From: CAWVWF01 sp963933885
GTDB taxonomy: Bacteria > Bacteroidota > Bacteroidia > Flavobacteriales_C > GCA-002722245
Direction: 5' to 3'
Length of the DNA stretch: 17,460 bases
Assembly: GCA_963933885.1 (NCBI GenBank)
Contig: CAWVWF010000056.1
Location: 1 to 17,460, forward strand
The position numbers and the translations under genes are program-made. Numbering within the stretch: the first letter of the stretch is position 1; every line of letters starts with the position of its first letter. The notes beneath the pieces were generated by a model. That model did not search any database. It was not told the DNA's origin and worked only from the letters and a program-made list of their open reading frames with translations. This document shows, one piece after another, positions 1 through 8,227 of the stretch.

Positions 1-1
1 A

Positions 2-199
2 GACAGAGCAGGACATGACATGAGGTATGCAATAGATGCTGAGAAACTTGAAAAAGTTTTAGGATGGAAACCTAAGTACACTGTTGAAGAAGGGATGGAA
101 GAGACTGTTAATTGGTTTTTGGAAAACAAAGACTGGATTAACAATATCGTAAGTGGAGATTATTTAAATTATTACAAAGAACAATATGTCAAAAGATAG
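2..199 (+). CDS. rfbB: dTDP-glucose 4,6-dehydratase, C-terminal part (5' end outside window)
   Basis: The last 65 residues of a protein whose start lies before the window. The visible part begins DRAGHDMRYAID and continues through LGWKP, then a segment ending NWFLENKDWINNIVSGDY. This is the C-terminal signature of RfbB/RmlB, the extended short-chain dehydrogenase that converts dTDP-glucose to dTDP-4-keto-6-deoxyglucose for deoxysugars of O-antigen or capsule. The catalytic and NAD-binding parts are not visible, so integrity cannot be judged. The stop codon (TAG, 197-199) lies 14 nt inside the next gene, which starts at 186 in another frame. This implies one transcript and probably translational coupling. 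The family is clear from the ending, but a related nucleotide-sugar dehydratase cannot be fully excluded. Confidence 0.85.
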   Translation, partial: DRAGHDMRYAIDAEKLEKVLGWKPKYTVEEGMEETVNWFLENKDWINNIVSGDYLNYYKEQYVKR

Positions 200-1205
200 C
201 TGGAAAATCACTAGAAAATATCACACTAAAGATATTTCCGATTCTACTTTTTTAATTACAGGAGGTGCAGGATTTATTGGCTCTAACTTAGCACAATACC
301 TAATGGATAATGGTGCTAAAAAAGTAATTATTCTAGACGATTTATCGAATGGTTATTTAAAAAATATCGAAGCATATAAAGATGACTCAAGATTAGTTTT
401 TGTTGAGGGTGACATTACAGATGTAGATACTTGTAAGGAGATTGTTGAGGGTGTAGATTACATTTCTCATCAAGCTGCACTAGGTTCAGTACCTCGCTCT
501 TTAAAGACACCATTAATTACACATGAGGCAAATGCTACAGGATATCTAAATATACTAACAGCAGCAAAGGATGCAGGGGTTAAATCCTTTGTTTATGCTA
601 GCAGTAGTTCTGTTTATGGAGACAATGTAGATTTACCAAAAACTGAAGACAATACTGGAAATCCTTTAAGTCCATATGCTGTAAGTAAAAAAACAAATGA
701 ATTGTACGCGAAAGTTTTTAAAGAAGCTTTTGGTTTTAATACAATTGGACTAAGATATTTTAATATTTTCGGACCAAATCAAAGTCCAAACGGTCCATAT
801 GCAGCTGTTATTCCATTGTATATGAATGCACTTCTTCAAAACACTTCTGGGAAGATTTTTGGAGATGGAGAACAATCTAGAGATTTTACTTTTGTTGAAA
901 ATGCAGTTCAAGCTAATGTAAAGGCGATGCTTTGTGAAAATGAGGATGCTTTTGGTGAGGTTTATAATATAGCTTGCGGATATAAAACATCAGTTTTGGA
1001 ATTATACGATGTTCTTAAAAATGCTGCGAAATCAGACAAAGCACCAGAAATGTGTCCACCTAGAACAGGAGATATTAGAGATTCATTAGCGGATATATCT
1101 AAAGCTAAAAACAATTTCGGTTACGACCCTCAAGTTGATATCAAAGAAGGAATGGAAATTACTCTAGAGTGGTTTAAGAAAGAATTCTACCCTCAATTAA
1201 ATTAA
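186..1205 (+). CDS. wbpP: UDP-N-acetylglucosamine 4-epimerase, WbpP/TviC type
   Basis: A 339-residue cytoplasmic extended-SDR enzyme, the usual family length, expected to interconvert UDP-GlcNAc and UDP-GalNAc (or their uronic acids) for surface polysaccharide. The NAD-binding glycine motif GGAGFIG is at residues 26-32. HQAALGSVPRS (about 95-105) is a hallmark of the WbpP/TviC branch rather than ordinary GalE. The serine run before VYG (139-142) and YAVSK (Tyr164, Lys168) supply the catalytic residues. RYFNIFGPNQSPNGPYAAVIP and the later DGEQSRDFTFVEN also match the branch. About 20 extra N-terminal residues precede the Rossmann fold, as is common in WbpP proteins. It overlaps the end of rfbB by 14 nt and is followed after 3 nt by the phosphatase gene. 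The exact sugar specificity is inferred. Confidence 0.85.
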   Translation: MSKDSWKITRKYHTKDISDSTFLITGGAGFIGSNLAQYLMDNGAKKVIILDDLSNGYLKNIEAYKDDSRLVFVEGDITDVDTCKEIVEGVDYISHQAALGSVPRSLKTPLITHEANATGYLNILTAAKDAGVKSFVYASSSSVYGDNVDLPKTEDNTGNPLSPYAVSKKTNELYAKVFKEAFGFNTIGLRYFNIFGPNQSPNGPYAAVIPLYMNALLQNTSGKIFGDGEQSRDFTFVENAVQANVKAMLCENEDAFGEVYNIACGYKTSVLELYDVLKNAAKSDKAPEMCPPRTGDIRDSLADISKAKNNFGYDPQVDIKEGMEITLEWFKKEFYPQLN

Positions 1206-1208
1206 AAA

Positions 1209-1976
1209 ATGGGCTTCTTCTCTAATCTATTTAAAAAACAAGAAGAAGTAATCGAGCTTGATCCAGTTGATATGAGCTTAATAAAAGCAGATATACATGC
1301 TCATTTGCTACCTGCTATTGATGATGGATCCAAGTCTTTAGAAGACTCACTTGAACTCATTTCAGGTTTAAAAGATCTTGGATATACTCAGGTATTAGCT
1401 ACTCCTCATGTAATGTATGATTTTTACAAAAACTCTACAGATACAATTCTATCGAAACTAGATGATGTTAGAGACATACTTTCTAAAAACAATGTCTCTA
1501 TAGATATTGATGCCGCTGCAGAGTATTATTTTGATGAGGAACTACAAAATCGATTAAAAAAAAAGGACCTTTTGACTTTTGGTAAAGAAAACTACCTACT
1601 TTTTGAATTTTCTTATTTCAATGAGCATAATGGAGTGCATGGTGTACTTTCTGAAATGTTTGAAAAAGGATATACTCCTGTTTTAGCTCATCCAGAACGT
1701 TACCCATATTTTGTTGAAGCACCTGAAAAATATAATGAATTAAAGGAAATGGGTGTTAAATTCCAGTTAAACTTACTTTCACTGGTTGGTCACTATGGAG
1801 ATAGCGCTATTCATGGCTCTAATTATTTAATTGACAATAACTTTGTTGACTTTATTGGATCAGATATTCATAGAGTTAGTCATTTACCTTCTTTGAAGGA
1901 ATCAATGAAGACAGAATCTCTTCATAAACTAATCAATTCTGGCACCTTACTAAATCGTAGTATATTAGGACAGTAA
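1209..1976 (+). CDS. PHP-domain tyrosine-protein phosphatase, CpsB/CapC/YwqE family
   Basis: A 255-residue metal-dependent phosphatase of the polymerase-and-histidinol-phosphatase fold. In Gram-positive capsule systems this family dephosphorylates the tyrosine autokinase (Wzc/CpsD type) that controls polysaccharide chain length and export. Metal-binding motifs appear in order: DIHAHLLPAIDDG (residues 28-40), ATPH (64-67), AEYYFD (104-109), LAHPERY (159-165) and GSDIHR (217-222). There is no signal peptide. The N-terminal stretch MGFFSNLFKKQ, before the fold begins near residue 24, could touch the membrane, but this is a guess. The start lies 3 nt after the epimerase stop, so both are probably translated from one mRNA at the end of a polysaccharide operon. 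The partner kinase is not in the window. Confidence 0.85.
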   Translation: MGFFSNLFKKQEEVIELDPVDMSLIKADIHAHLLPAIDDGSKSLEDSLELISGLKDLGYTQVLATPHVMYDFYKNSTDTILSKLDDVRDILSKNNVSIDIDAAAEYYFDEELQNRLKKKDLLTFGKENYLLFEFSYFNEHNGVHGVLSEMFEKGYTPVLAHPERYPYFVEAPEKYNELKEMGVKFQLNLLSLVGHYGDSAIHGSNYLIDNNFVDFIGSDIHRVSHLPSLKESMKTESLHKLINSGTLLNRSILGQ

Positions 1977-2086
1977 TCAGCTGTTCGAAATAAAATTTCT
2001 ATATCTTATAAGTGTTAAGAAAAGTTAAGTTTATCAAACTATTTTTCGTATTTTGTAGCTCTTAAGAAAACCCTAACCTTCTTATT

Positions 2087-5000
2087 ATGAAACTTTCTTT
2101 TCACTTATTTCTTATTGCAGTAGTTTTTTGCTTTTCAAATGTAATTGCTACTACTCATGTAGTAACTTCTACAATAGGGAATAGCCCCTGGAGTCCAGGC
2201 GTGGGTTCTTTAGCAGCTGCTATAACAGCCGCACATTCAAGTGGAGCTGGAGATACAATAATTTTTGACTACACTACTTTAGGAAGTCCACTTACTTATC
2301 AAATACCAGCTACTTTTAGTAATTTTGATATTGGAGGTTTTACAATTGACGGATTGAAAGGATTACCTACAGGAATTGCACTTACAAAAATTCAAGTAAC
2401 TACTTCTCCTGGTGTTGGAGGCTATACTTTTAGGGTTAATAGGCCAAATACAACTTTTATTGGACTAGATTTTCTTGGTCACGGAGGTGGAGCATTAAAT
2501 TTATTAAGTACAGGGAATGCTGTAGACTCATGTTATATTCATGATTTTAATATACATGGAATCGATATACAAACTAGTGCTTCAAATAATACCATTAAGA
2601 ACTCTCATATTTACAATAATAATCTTACTCAACCACAAGCTTTTCCTGAGCATGCGGGGATATATAGCCTAGGAGCAAATACGACCATAGACAGTTGTTA
2701 TATATATGGTAATAAATCTAATGGTGTATTAATAAACATGGCAGGCGCTGCTGGTGCAAAAATAACAAATTGTTTTATTGGAAGAGATGATCAGGGTAAC
2801 GATATTGGGAATGGTTGGAATGGTATATTTGTTTGGATAGCAGCTAACGCTTTAGTAGAAAACAATATCATTGTTGACAATGGAAAAACGGCTAATGGAC
2901 CAGATTTAATTTCAGGAATTCGATTTCAACAAACAACAAGTGGAACAATAAATAATAATTATGTTGGAACTGATTTTTTAAAATCGAATAGCGGAAATGC
3001 ATTTGATGGGATTACTTTACACACTAGTGTTTCCAATGTAAACGTTACCAATAATATTGTTTGTAATAATGGATTTTTAAGTAGTTATGGTAATGGAGGT
3101 GGAATTGCACTAAGAACTGCCGCACAAAATGTAACAATAGCTTCTAATTTCGTTGGTGTGCATCCTGATTTAACAGATGGTGGTAATAATGACTACGGTG
3201 TAAGTGTTGAAGCAAGTACCAACAATACAATTGGAGGCATAAATCCTAGTGATGGAAATGTAATTGGTTATAGTAAAAACTTACCTGTTATAGGAACTAC
3301 TAGAGGATGTGGACTTTGGATTACAGAAGATTGGACAGCAGCTGCAAGTAATAACAATGAGGTTTATAATAATAACATTATAAACAACGCAGGTGCAGGA
3401 ATTCAAATTGAAAACAATGCGAATAATAATATTATAGGAGGACTTAATCAAGGAAATAATATTGGAGGAAATCTATATGGTATTCTAGTTCGCACTTCAA
3501 CTTCAGTTCAAAACACGCTCAGATACAACTCTTTCTCATGTAATACAGCTGGAGGAATTTCTCTTCAAACTGGAGGAAATAATGACTATGGAAATGCTGT
3601 AATCTTAAAAGATATCATTGTAAATACGGCTGAAAAAAGAACAGATTTCGTGTCTGGTTTTGCTCCATCAGCTGGAGCAACAGTTGATATTTATGTAGCC
3701 GATAATATTTGTCCTTTAGCATGTGATAATAACATTAATCAAGGGGCAACAATGGTAGCATCAGTAACGGCATCAAATACACCAAATTCTCAAGGATTGT
3801 ATTTTTGGGAATATGACTTTGTTGCTGGAGGAAACTTAGTAAATAAAAACAATGTGATTGTTTTAGCAACTCAAAATGGTATAGCAGGACAAGTAAACAC
3901 TTCCGAATTTTCAATATGTGCTAACCTTTGTAATGTTCCAACAAACTCAGCAATCAATTCAGCTGATTTAGACCTATGTGCTGGAGAAAACACGATACTT
4001 ACAGCGAACTCTCAAGGTAAAAATGCAACAGAAGGTTATTCTTATAACTGGTATTTAGGATCTATTAGTTTGGCAAATAAAGTAAGTTATGGTATAAACG
4101 ACAGTACATACACAGCTTCACAAGCTGGAATATATACAGTTGTTATTTCAAGTCAATTAGATTCTGCGTCTTGTTCTGACACAACTACGACTACTATAGT
4201 TGTTGTTAACTCTTTACCAACCATAAATATAACTTCACCTTCAAATACGATGTGTGATGGAGACTCTATTTTAGTGAATGCAGGAACAAGTGGAGCCAAT
4301 CTTTCAATAGTTTGGAGACCAAACGGAGAAACTACGAATTCTATTTATGTTAAAACAGATGACACATTTGAAGTTGTTGTTACCAATACTTTAACTTCTT
4401 GTAAAGATTCTACTAGTACTGTTATTAGTACTTCAGCATTACCAGTTGCATCTATAAGCGCACCTTTCTTCTGTCAAGGAGATTCAACAACCGTTGATGC
4501 AGGAATAAGTGGAATGACTTACGCTTGGACACCAAGTGGAAATACAACACAATCGTTCACTGTTAGTAGTGAAGCAACACACACAGTAACTATTACTGAT
4601 CCATCTACAAACTGTTCTGTAACTGAATCGATTTTAGCAGATCAAAGTCCAGACCCTAAGCCGTTAGTGACTTTACCTATTGATTCAGCGATGTGTTTAT
4701 TACAAGGACATACAATTACAATGACTGCTAATGTACTTTCTTTAACAACTGGTACATTAACATGGAGTAACGGAACGATTGACGACTCCCTCTCAATAGC
4801 TACTGATACTATTGAATACATAGCAACTTACTCTGATCAATACCAATGTACAGGTGCTGATACAATGAAAATAAGAAACCTTTGTACACCTCCAGATCCA
4901 ATTTTACCAAACGTTGTAACTGAAGAATCACCTTGGGTTCCTTTTGGTGACATTACACCTGATCAAGTTATTAAAAGTAATTTCATTGTATACAATAGAT

Positions 5001-5164
5001 GGGGATTAGCAATGTTCTCAACTGAAGACATTCTTCCAACTTGGAATGGATATAACAAAAGAGACTTGAAATGCTCAGCTGGAGTTTGCTTCTGGGTGTG
5101 GGAATATACTGATGTTACAAATACAACATTCAAGTATAACGGCTTTATGCAATTACTAGATTAA
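2087..5164 (+). CDS. Secreted beta-helix protein with T9SS type B (gliding-motility-associated) C-terminal domain
   Basis: A 1025-residue exported protein of unknown exact role. Residues 1-21 form a Sec signal peptide (MKLSF, then a hydrophobic core ending VIA). Residues about 110-490 are rich in NNxI, IxNNxI and GxxI repeats, such as NNTIKNSHIYNNN and NNEVYNNNIINN, typical of right-handed parallel beta-helices (NosD/pectate-lyase-like). Residues about 610-900 contain Ig/PKD-like segments, each starting near CxGxxxxL and containing a YxW or VxW strand. The end (about 965-1025: NFIVYNRWGLAMF, then WNGY and a GVCFWVWEY strand) matches the gliding-motility-associated C-terminal domain, which targets cargo to the type IX secretion system. 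The usual PNxFTPNxDGxND start of that domain is degenerate (PNVVTEESPWVPFGD). A weak -7-like TATTTTTC lies about 40 nt upstream of the ATG. Probably a cell-surface adhesin or polysaccharide-binding protein; substrate unknown. Confidence 0.8.
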   Translation: MKLSFHLFLIAVVFCFSNVIATTHVVTSTIGNSPWSPGVGSLAAAITAAHSSGAGDTIIFDYTTLGSPLTYQIPATFSNFDIGGFTIDGLKGLPTGIALTKIQVTTSPGVGGYTFRVNRPNTTFIGLDFLGHGGGALNLLSTGNAVDSCYIHDFNIHGIDIQTSASNNTIKNSHIYNNNLTQPQAFPEHAGIYSLGANTTIDSCYIYGNKSNGVLINMAGAAGAKITNCFIGRDDQGNDIGNGWNGIFVWIAANALVENNIIVDNGKTANGPDLISGIRFQQTTSGTINNNYVGTDFLKSNSGNAFDGITLHTSVSNVNVTNNIVCNNGFLSSYGNGGGIALRTAAQNVTIASNFVGVHPDLTDGGNNDYGVSVEASTNNTIGGINPSDGNVIGYSKNLPVIGTTRGCGLWITEDWTAAASNNNEVYNNNIINNAGAGIQIENNANNNIIGGLNQGNNIGGNLYGILVRTSTSVQNTLRYNSFSCNTAGGISLQTGGNNDYGNAVILKDIIVNTAEKRTDFVSGFAPSAGATVDIYVADNICPLACDNNINQGATMVASVTASNTPNSQGLYFWEYDFVAGGNLVNKNNVIVLATQNGIAGQVNTSEFSICANLCNVPTNSAINSADLDLCAGENTILTANSQGKNATEGYSYNWYLGSISLANKVSYGINDSTYTASQAGIYTVVISSQLDSASCSDTTTTTIVVVNSLPTINITSPSNTMCDGDSILVNAGTSGANLSIVWRPNGETTNSIYVKTDDTFEVVVTNTLTSCKDSTSTVISTSALPVASISAPFFCQGDSTTVDAGISGMTYAWTPSGNTTQSFTVSSEATHTVTITDPSTNCSVTESILADQSPDPKPLVTLPIDSAMCLLQGHTITMTANVLSLTTGTLTWSNGTIDDSLSIATDTIEYIATYSDQYQCTGADTMKIRNLCTPPDPILPNVVTEESPWVPFGDITPDQVIKSNFIVYNRWGLAMFSTEDILPTWNGYNKRDLKCSAGVCFWVWEYTDVTNTTFKYNGFMQLLD

Positions 5165-5235
5165 TTCAGGTATACATTAAATGCAGAATTGTGAATTCAA
5201 ATACTAAATAACAATCATTTTTAAGTTACCACTAG

Positions 5236-5258
5236 GTGTATTTTTTTAAAAAATACAC
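5236..5258. repeat. Perfect inverted repeat just upstream of the decayed lipoprotein gene
   Basis: The arms GTGTATTTTTT and AAAAAATACAC (11 nt each) are exact reverse complements around a single T. It ends 2 nt before the ATG of the lipoprotein remnant at 5261 and lies 71 nt after the stop of the secreted beta-helix gene. No U-tract follows on either strand, so it is not a standard intrinsic terminator, although AT-rich hairpins can act as one. In an mRNA it would place the lipoprotein start right beside a stem, which could hinder translation. Function unknown. Confidence 0.55.
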
Positions 5259-5260
5259 TC

Positions 5261-5747
5261 ATGAAAAAATTATTTATTATTTCGTTAACAGTTCTATCAA
5301 TTTTTTCTTGTAAAAAGGACAAAGATAGCGAATCAGAAGATTTAAACTCATTTATATCTATATACAATAGTGGGGAAATTGAATCTCTAACAAGTGATTT
5401 GATAATTCTAGTAATACAATAACCTCAGAATGGTTTATTAAATCAGCTGGTACTTTCGCACAACTGAATTTAAAAGAAATTTCAATTTTAAATAATCACA
5501 ATTAAATTGAAGATGGAGACATTAATATAGCCAAACATTACAATGATATAACAGGAAACTTGGATTCAATAATAAAGACTAATGGTTCAATAGTAAATTA
5601 CTATTATTCATATGACAATTCGATTAATGTATATGCAAAATTACATTAGGGTTCTGGGATTCAAGATCATTTGGTAAAAACAATTTTGTAACAGAAATCA
5701 ACTCAAATAATTCAGGAGATCCAACTACTTACAAGAATGACAATTAA
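5261..5747 (+). pseudogene. Decayed small lipoprotein gene (two frameshifts and an internal stop)
   Basis: The frame opens with a lipoprotein signal peptide, MKKLFIISLTVLSIFSCKKD, with lipobox Cys17 followed by charged residues. It reads 53 codons to a stop at 5420-5422. Coding-like sequence continues in the frame shifted by one base from about 5400 (DNSSNTITSEWFIKSAGTF), passes a TAA at 5503-5505, and resumes in the same frame (IEDGDINIAKHYNDITGN) to a TAG at 5647-5649. A second one-base shift near 5637-5642 restores a frame (ITLGFWDSRSFGKNN) that ends at TAA 5745-5747. Adding back one base at each shift gives an ancestral protein of about 162 residues. Both shifts fall at short homopolymers (TTT, AAAA), so sequencing error could explain them, but not the TAA. 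I do not recognise the family. A short 53-residue lipoprotein may still be made. Confidence 0.75.
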
Positions 5748-5789
5748 AATAGACGAACCACACAGAGTTCATCAGATATAAACAATAAA

Positions 5790-5825
5790 AAAAGGCCACA
5801 AGAAAATTAACTCTTGTGGCCTTTT
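5790..5825. terminator. Bidirectional intrinsic terminator between convergent units
   Basis: A perfect 14-bp stem (AAAAGGCCACAAGA at 5790-5803 paired with 5812-5825) closes an 8-nt loop. Read on the minus strand the stem is followed by seven Ts, giving der a classic Rho-independent terminator just past its stop codon. Read on the plus strand it ends in TTTTATATTTT and would stop transcripts from the beta-helix gene and lipoprotein remnant. Its position between convergent units fits a two-way role. Confidence 0.9.
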
Positions 5826-5848
5826 ATATTTTGATCAAAAAAATGAAA

Positions 5849-7153
5849 TTATTTTTGCCTCATGAAGATATTAATCGGAACACCAGTAAAGTCAAACGAC
5901 TCTCTAATTTTGTTCTCTAAGAACCTTTTATAAGATTCTTTAACATGTCCTGGGTGATTACAAAAGAATGCAAAACTCGGCGTATGAGTAGGTAACTGAG
6001 TAATGTATTTAATCTTTATAAACAACCCTCTATGTGATGGTGGAGGAAATCTATCTATAAGTGGTAAAAGAGTATCATTCAATTTTGAAGTAATAATTTT
6101 TTGCGTTCTGCTCTCGTAAACACCAATTCCAACTTCTAAAGCTTTTAAAATTCTTTGTTTTGAAATTGCAGAAGTAAATACAATAGGAACATCAACAAAA
6201 GGAGCGATTTTCTCTTTAATCTTCTCCGTGAATTTGTTAATTGTATTACTATCTTTTTCGATTAAATCCCACTTATTCACTACAATTACAATCCCTTTAC
6301 TTCCTTTTTGCATTAAAGTAAAAAGGTTTAGGTCTTGTGTTTCAACACCCAATGTAGCATCAATCATAAGCAAACAAACGTCACTATTTTCAATTGCTCT
6401 AAGCGTTCTCATTACAGAATAGAACTCTACATTTTCATGTACCTTCTTTTTTCTACGAACTCCTGCAGTATCAATTAAGAAGAAGTCATGATCGAATGCC
6501 TTAAATCTCGTAAATAAAGAATCTCTAGTAGTTCCTGAAATGTCAGTAACAATATTTCTATCCTTATTCAAGAAAGCATTAATCATAGATGATTTACCAA
6601 CGTTAGGACGTCCTATTACAGAAATCTTAGGCAAACCTTCCGTATCTTCTAATTCAATGTCATCAAATACACCTACAACCGCATCAAGTAATTCACCTGA
6701 TCCAGTTCCTGAATTTGAAGAAAGTGGAAATACTTCTCCCATTCCTAAGTTATAGAATTCAGCAGTTTCAATATTCTGACTAGACGTATCAACTTTATTA
6801 GCTGTTAAAAACACCTTCTTTTTAGTTCTTCTTAAAACGTTTGCAACGTCTTCATCGAGATCTGTAATTCCAGTTGTTACATCAACCATAAAAATGATTA
6901 CTGAACATTCGTCTAAAGCCAATAAAACTTGTTTACGAATCTCTTCATTGAAGATATCAGAATTATTACCAACATATCCACCAGTATCAATTACAACAAA
7001 CTCTTGTCCGTTCCACTCTGCTCTTCCATAATGACGATCTCTCGTAACACCACTTTCTTCGTTAACAATCGCTTTTCTCGATTCTGTTAATCTGTTAAAT
7101 AGTGTAGATTTCCCTACATTTGGTCTTCCTACTATTGCAACTATATTAGCCAT
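5849..7153 (-). CDS. der: Ribosome-assembly GTPase Der (EngA)
   Basis: A 434-residue protein with the tandem GTPase architecture unique to Der, needed for maturation and stability of the 50S subunit. First G domain: GRPNVGKS (residues 9-16), DTGG (56-59), NKVD (119-122). Second G domain: GRPNVGKS (181-188), DTAG (228-231), NKWD (293-296), TSA (328-330). The C-terminal KH-like RNA-binding domain covers about 350-434 and holds FIKIKYITQLPTHTPSFAFF, whose family motif lies at the interface with the second G domain. All key residues are present and the length is normal. It lies 16 nt downstream of era on the same strand, so both are probably co-transcribed, and it ends at the terminator at 5790-5825. 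Confidence 0.97.
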   Translation of the reverse strand: MANIVAIVGRPNVGKSTLFNRLTESRKAIVNEESGVTRDRHYGRAEWNGQEFVVIDTGGYVGNNSDIFNEEIRKQVLLALDECSVIIFMVDVTTGITDLDEDVANVLRRTKKKVFLTANKVDTSSQNIETAEFYNLGMGEVFPLSSNSGTGSGELLDAVVGVFDDIELEDTEGLPKISVIGRPNVGKSSMINAFLNKDRNIVTDISGTTRDSLFTRFKAFDHDFFLIDTAGVRRKKKVHENVEFYSVMRTLRAIENSDVCLLMIDATLGVETQDLNLFTLMQKGSKGIVIVVNKWDLIEKDSNTINKFTEKIKEKIAPFVDVPIVFTSAISKQRILKALEVGIGVYESRTQKIITSKLNDTLLPLIDRFPPPSHRGLFIKIKYITQLPTHTPSFAFFCNHPGHVKESYKRFLENKIRESFDFTGVPINIFMRQK

Positions 7154-7169
7154 AATTTAATGGGTATTG

Positions 7170-8051
7170 TTAAGATAAATATCCGAAACGTTTAAGTTTC
7201 GATTCATCAGTTCTCCAATCTTTATTAACCTTCACATACAAATCTAAATAGACTTGCTTTTGGAAGAATTCTTCTAAATCTTTTCGAGCCTCAGTTCCCA
7301 CTTTCTTAAGTGATTCACCCTGATGACCGATGACAATTCCTTTTTGTGAATTTCGAGCAACATAAATGATTGCTCTAATTCTTATAATTTTTGGTTCTTC
7401 TTTAAATTCTTCTATTTCAATTTCAACTGAATAAGGAATTTCTTTGCTGTATGTTTGAAGAACTTTTTCTCTAATCATTTCACTAGCAAAAAACTTTTCT
7501 GGTTTATCAGTTAAAGCTTTTTTATCGTAATAAGGAGGACCTTCTGGTAAGTTCTTAATGATCCAATCCATAACAAAAGGAACATTTACGTTATGTAATG
7601 CAGAAATTGGTAGGATACTAGCCCCAGGTAATTTAACAGCCCACTCTTCGATTTTCTCTTCCATTCTCTTTTGATCAACCAAATCCATTTTGTTAATTAA
7701 AACTAGAATAGGTGTTTCAGTTTTCAAAAGCTTCTCAAATACTGCAGGTGAATTTAATTCTGTTTCAAAAAAATCAGTCATTAATAAGAAAAGATCTGCA
7801 TCAGCCAAAGCTGTGTTAACAAACCCCATCATTCCTTCATGTAATTTGTAAGATGGAACAAGTACCCCAGGTGTATCTGAGAAACACACTTGATAGTCTT
7901 CTTCGTTCACAATCCCCATAATTCGGTGACGTGTTGTTTGAGCTTTAGATGTAATAATTGATAGTCTTTCTCCTACCAATTTATTCATCAAAGTACTTTT
8001 ACCAACATTAGGACTACCTATGATATTTACAAATCCACTTTTATGAGCCAT
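7170..8051 (-). CDS. era: Ribosome-assembly GTPase Era
   Basis: A 293-residue GTPase that binds the 3' end of 16S rRNA and helps 30S maturation. The G domain shows GSPNVGKS (residues 12-19), SKAQTTRHR (switch I, 35-43), DTPG (59-62) and NKMD (120-123). The C-terminal KH domain has the VIGHQGESLKKVG motif, with GHQG as the GxxG loop that binds RNA, followed by VYLDLYVKV and a tryptophan (KDWR) typical of Era. Length and motifs are normal. It is the first gene of an era-der pair. Upstream on the minus strand a TTTG (8112-8109) lies 18 nt from TATTTCAG (8090-8083), a weak match to the Bacteroidota promoter pattern. Confidence 0.97.
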   Translation of the reverse strand: MAHKSGFVNIIGSPNVGKSTLMNKLVGERLSIITSKAQTTRHRIMGIVNEEDYQVCFSDTPGVLVPSYKLHEGMMGFVNTALADADLFLLMTDFFETELNSPAVFEKLLKTETPILVLINKMDLVDQKRMEEKIEEWAVKLPGASILPISALHNVNVPFVMDWIIKNLPEGPPYYDKKALTDKPEKFFASEMIREKVLQTYSKEIPYSVEIEIEEFKEEPKIIRIRAIIYVARNSQKGIVIGHQGESLKKVGTEARKDLEEFFQKQVYLDLYVKVNKDWRTDESKLKRFGYLS

Positions 8052-8227
8052 AATTCAACTGATTAGTTCAATAATATCGCATCTGAAATATGAGGATTAT
8101 TGAATTTGCAAAGAAACGAAACAAATCCAAGCAGGACAAATTAAATGACGTACCATATTCATTCAGTGAACGAATAAAATGTGATGATAGGTTTTTGTCT
8201 AATTTTCAGTCAGAAAGTAATGAGGTT

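Noticed and set aside
1977..2086. A terminator for the polysaccharide operon
   Set aside because: Only a 5-bp GAAAT/ATTTC stem was seen in this gap, too weak to support a call.
8156..8176. Imperfect hairpin after the SpmA-SpmB gene as a terminator
   Set aside because: The stem has a mismatch and is AT-rich, and no U-tract follows on the minus strand.
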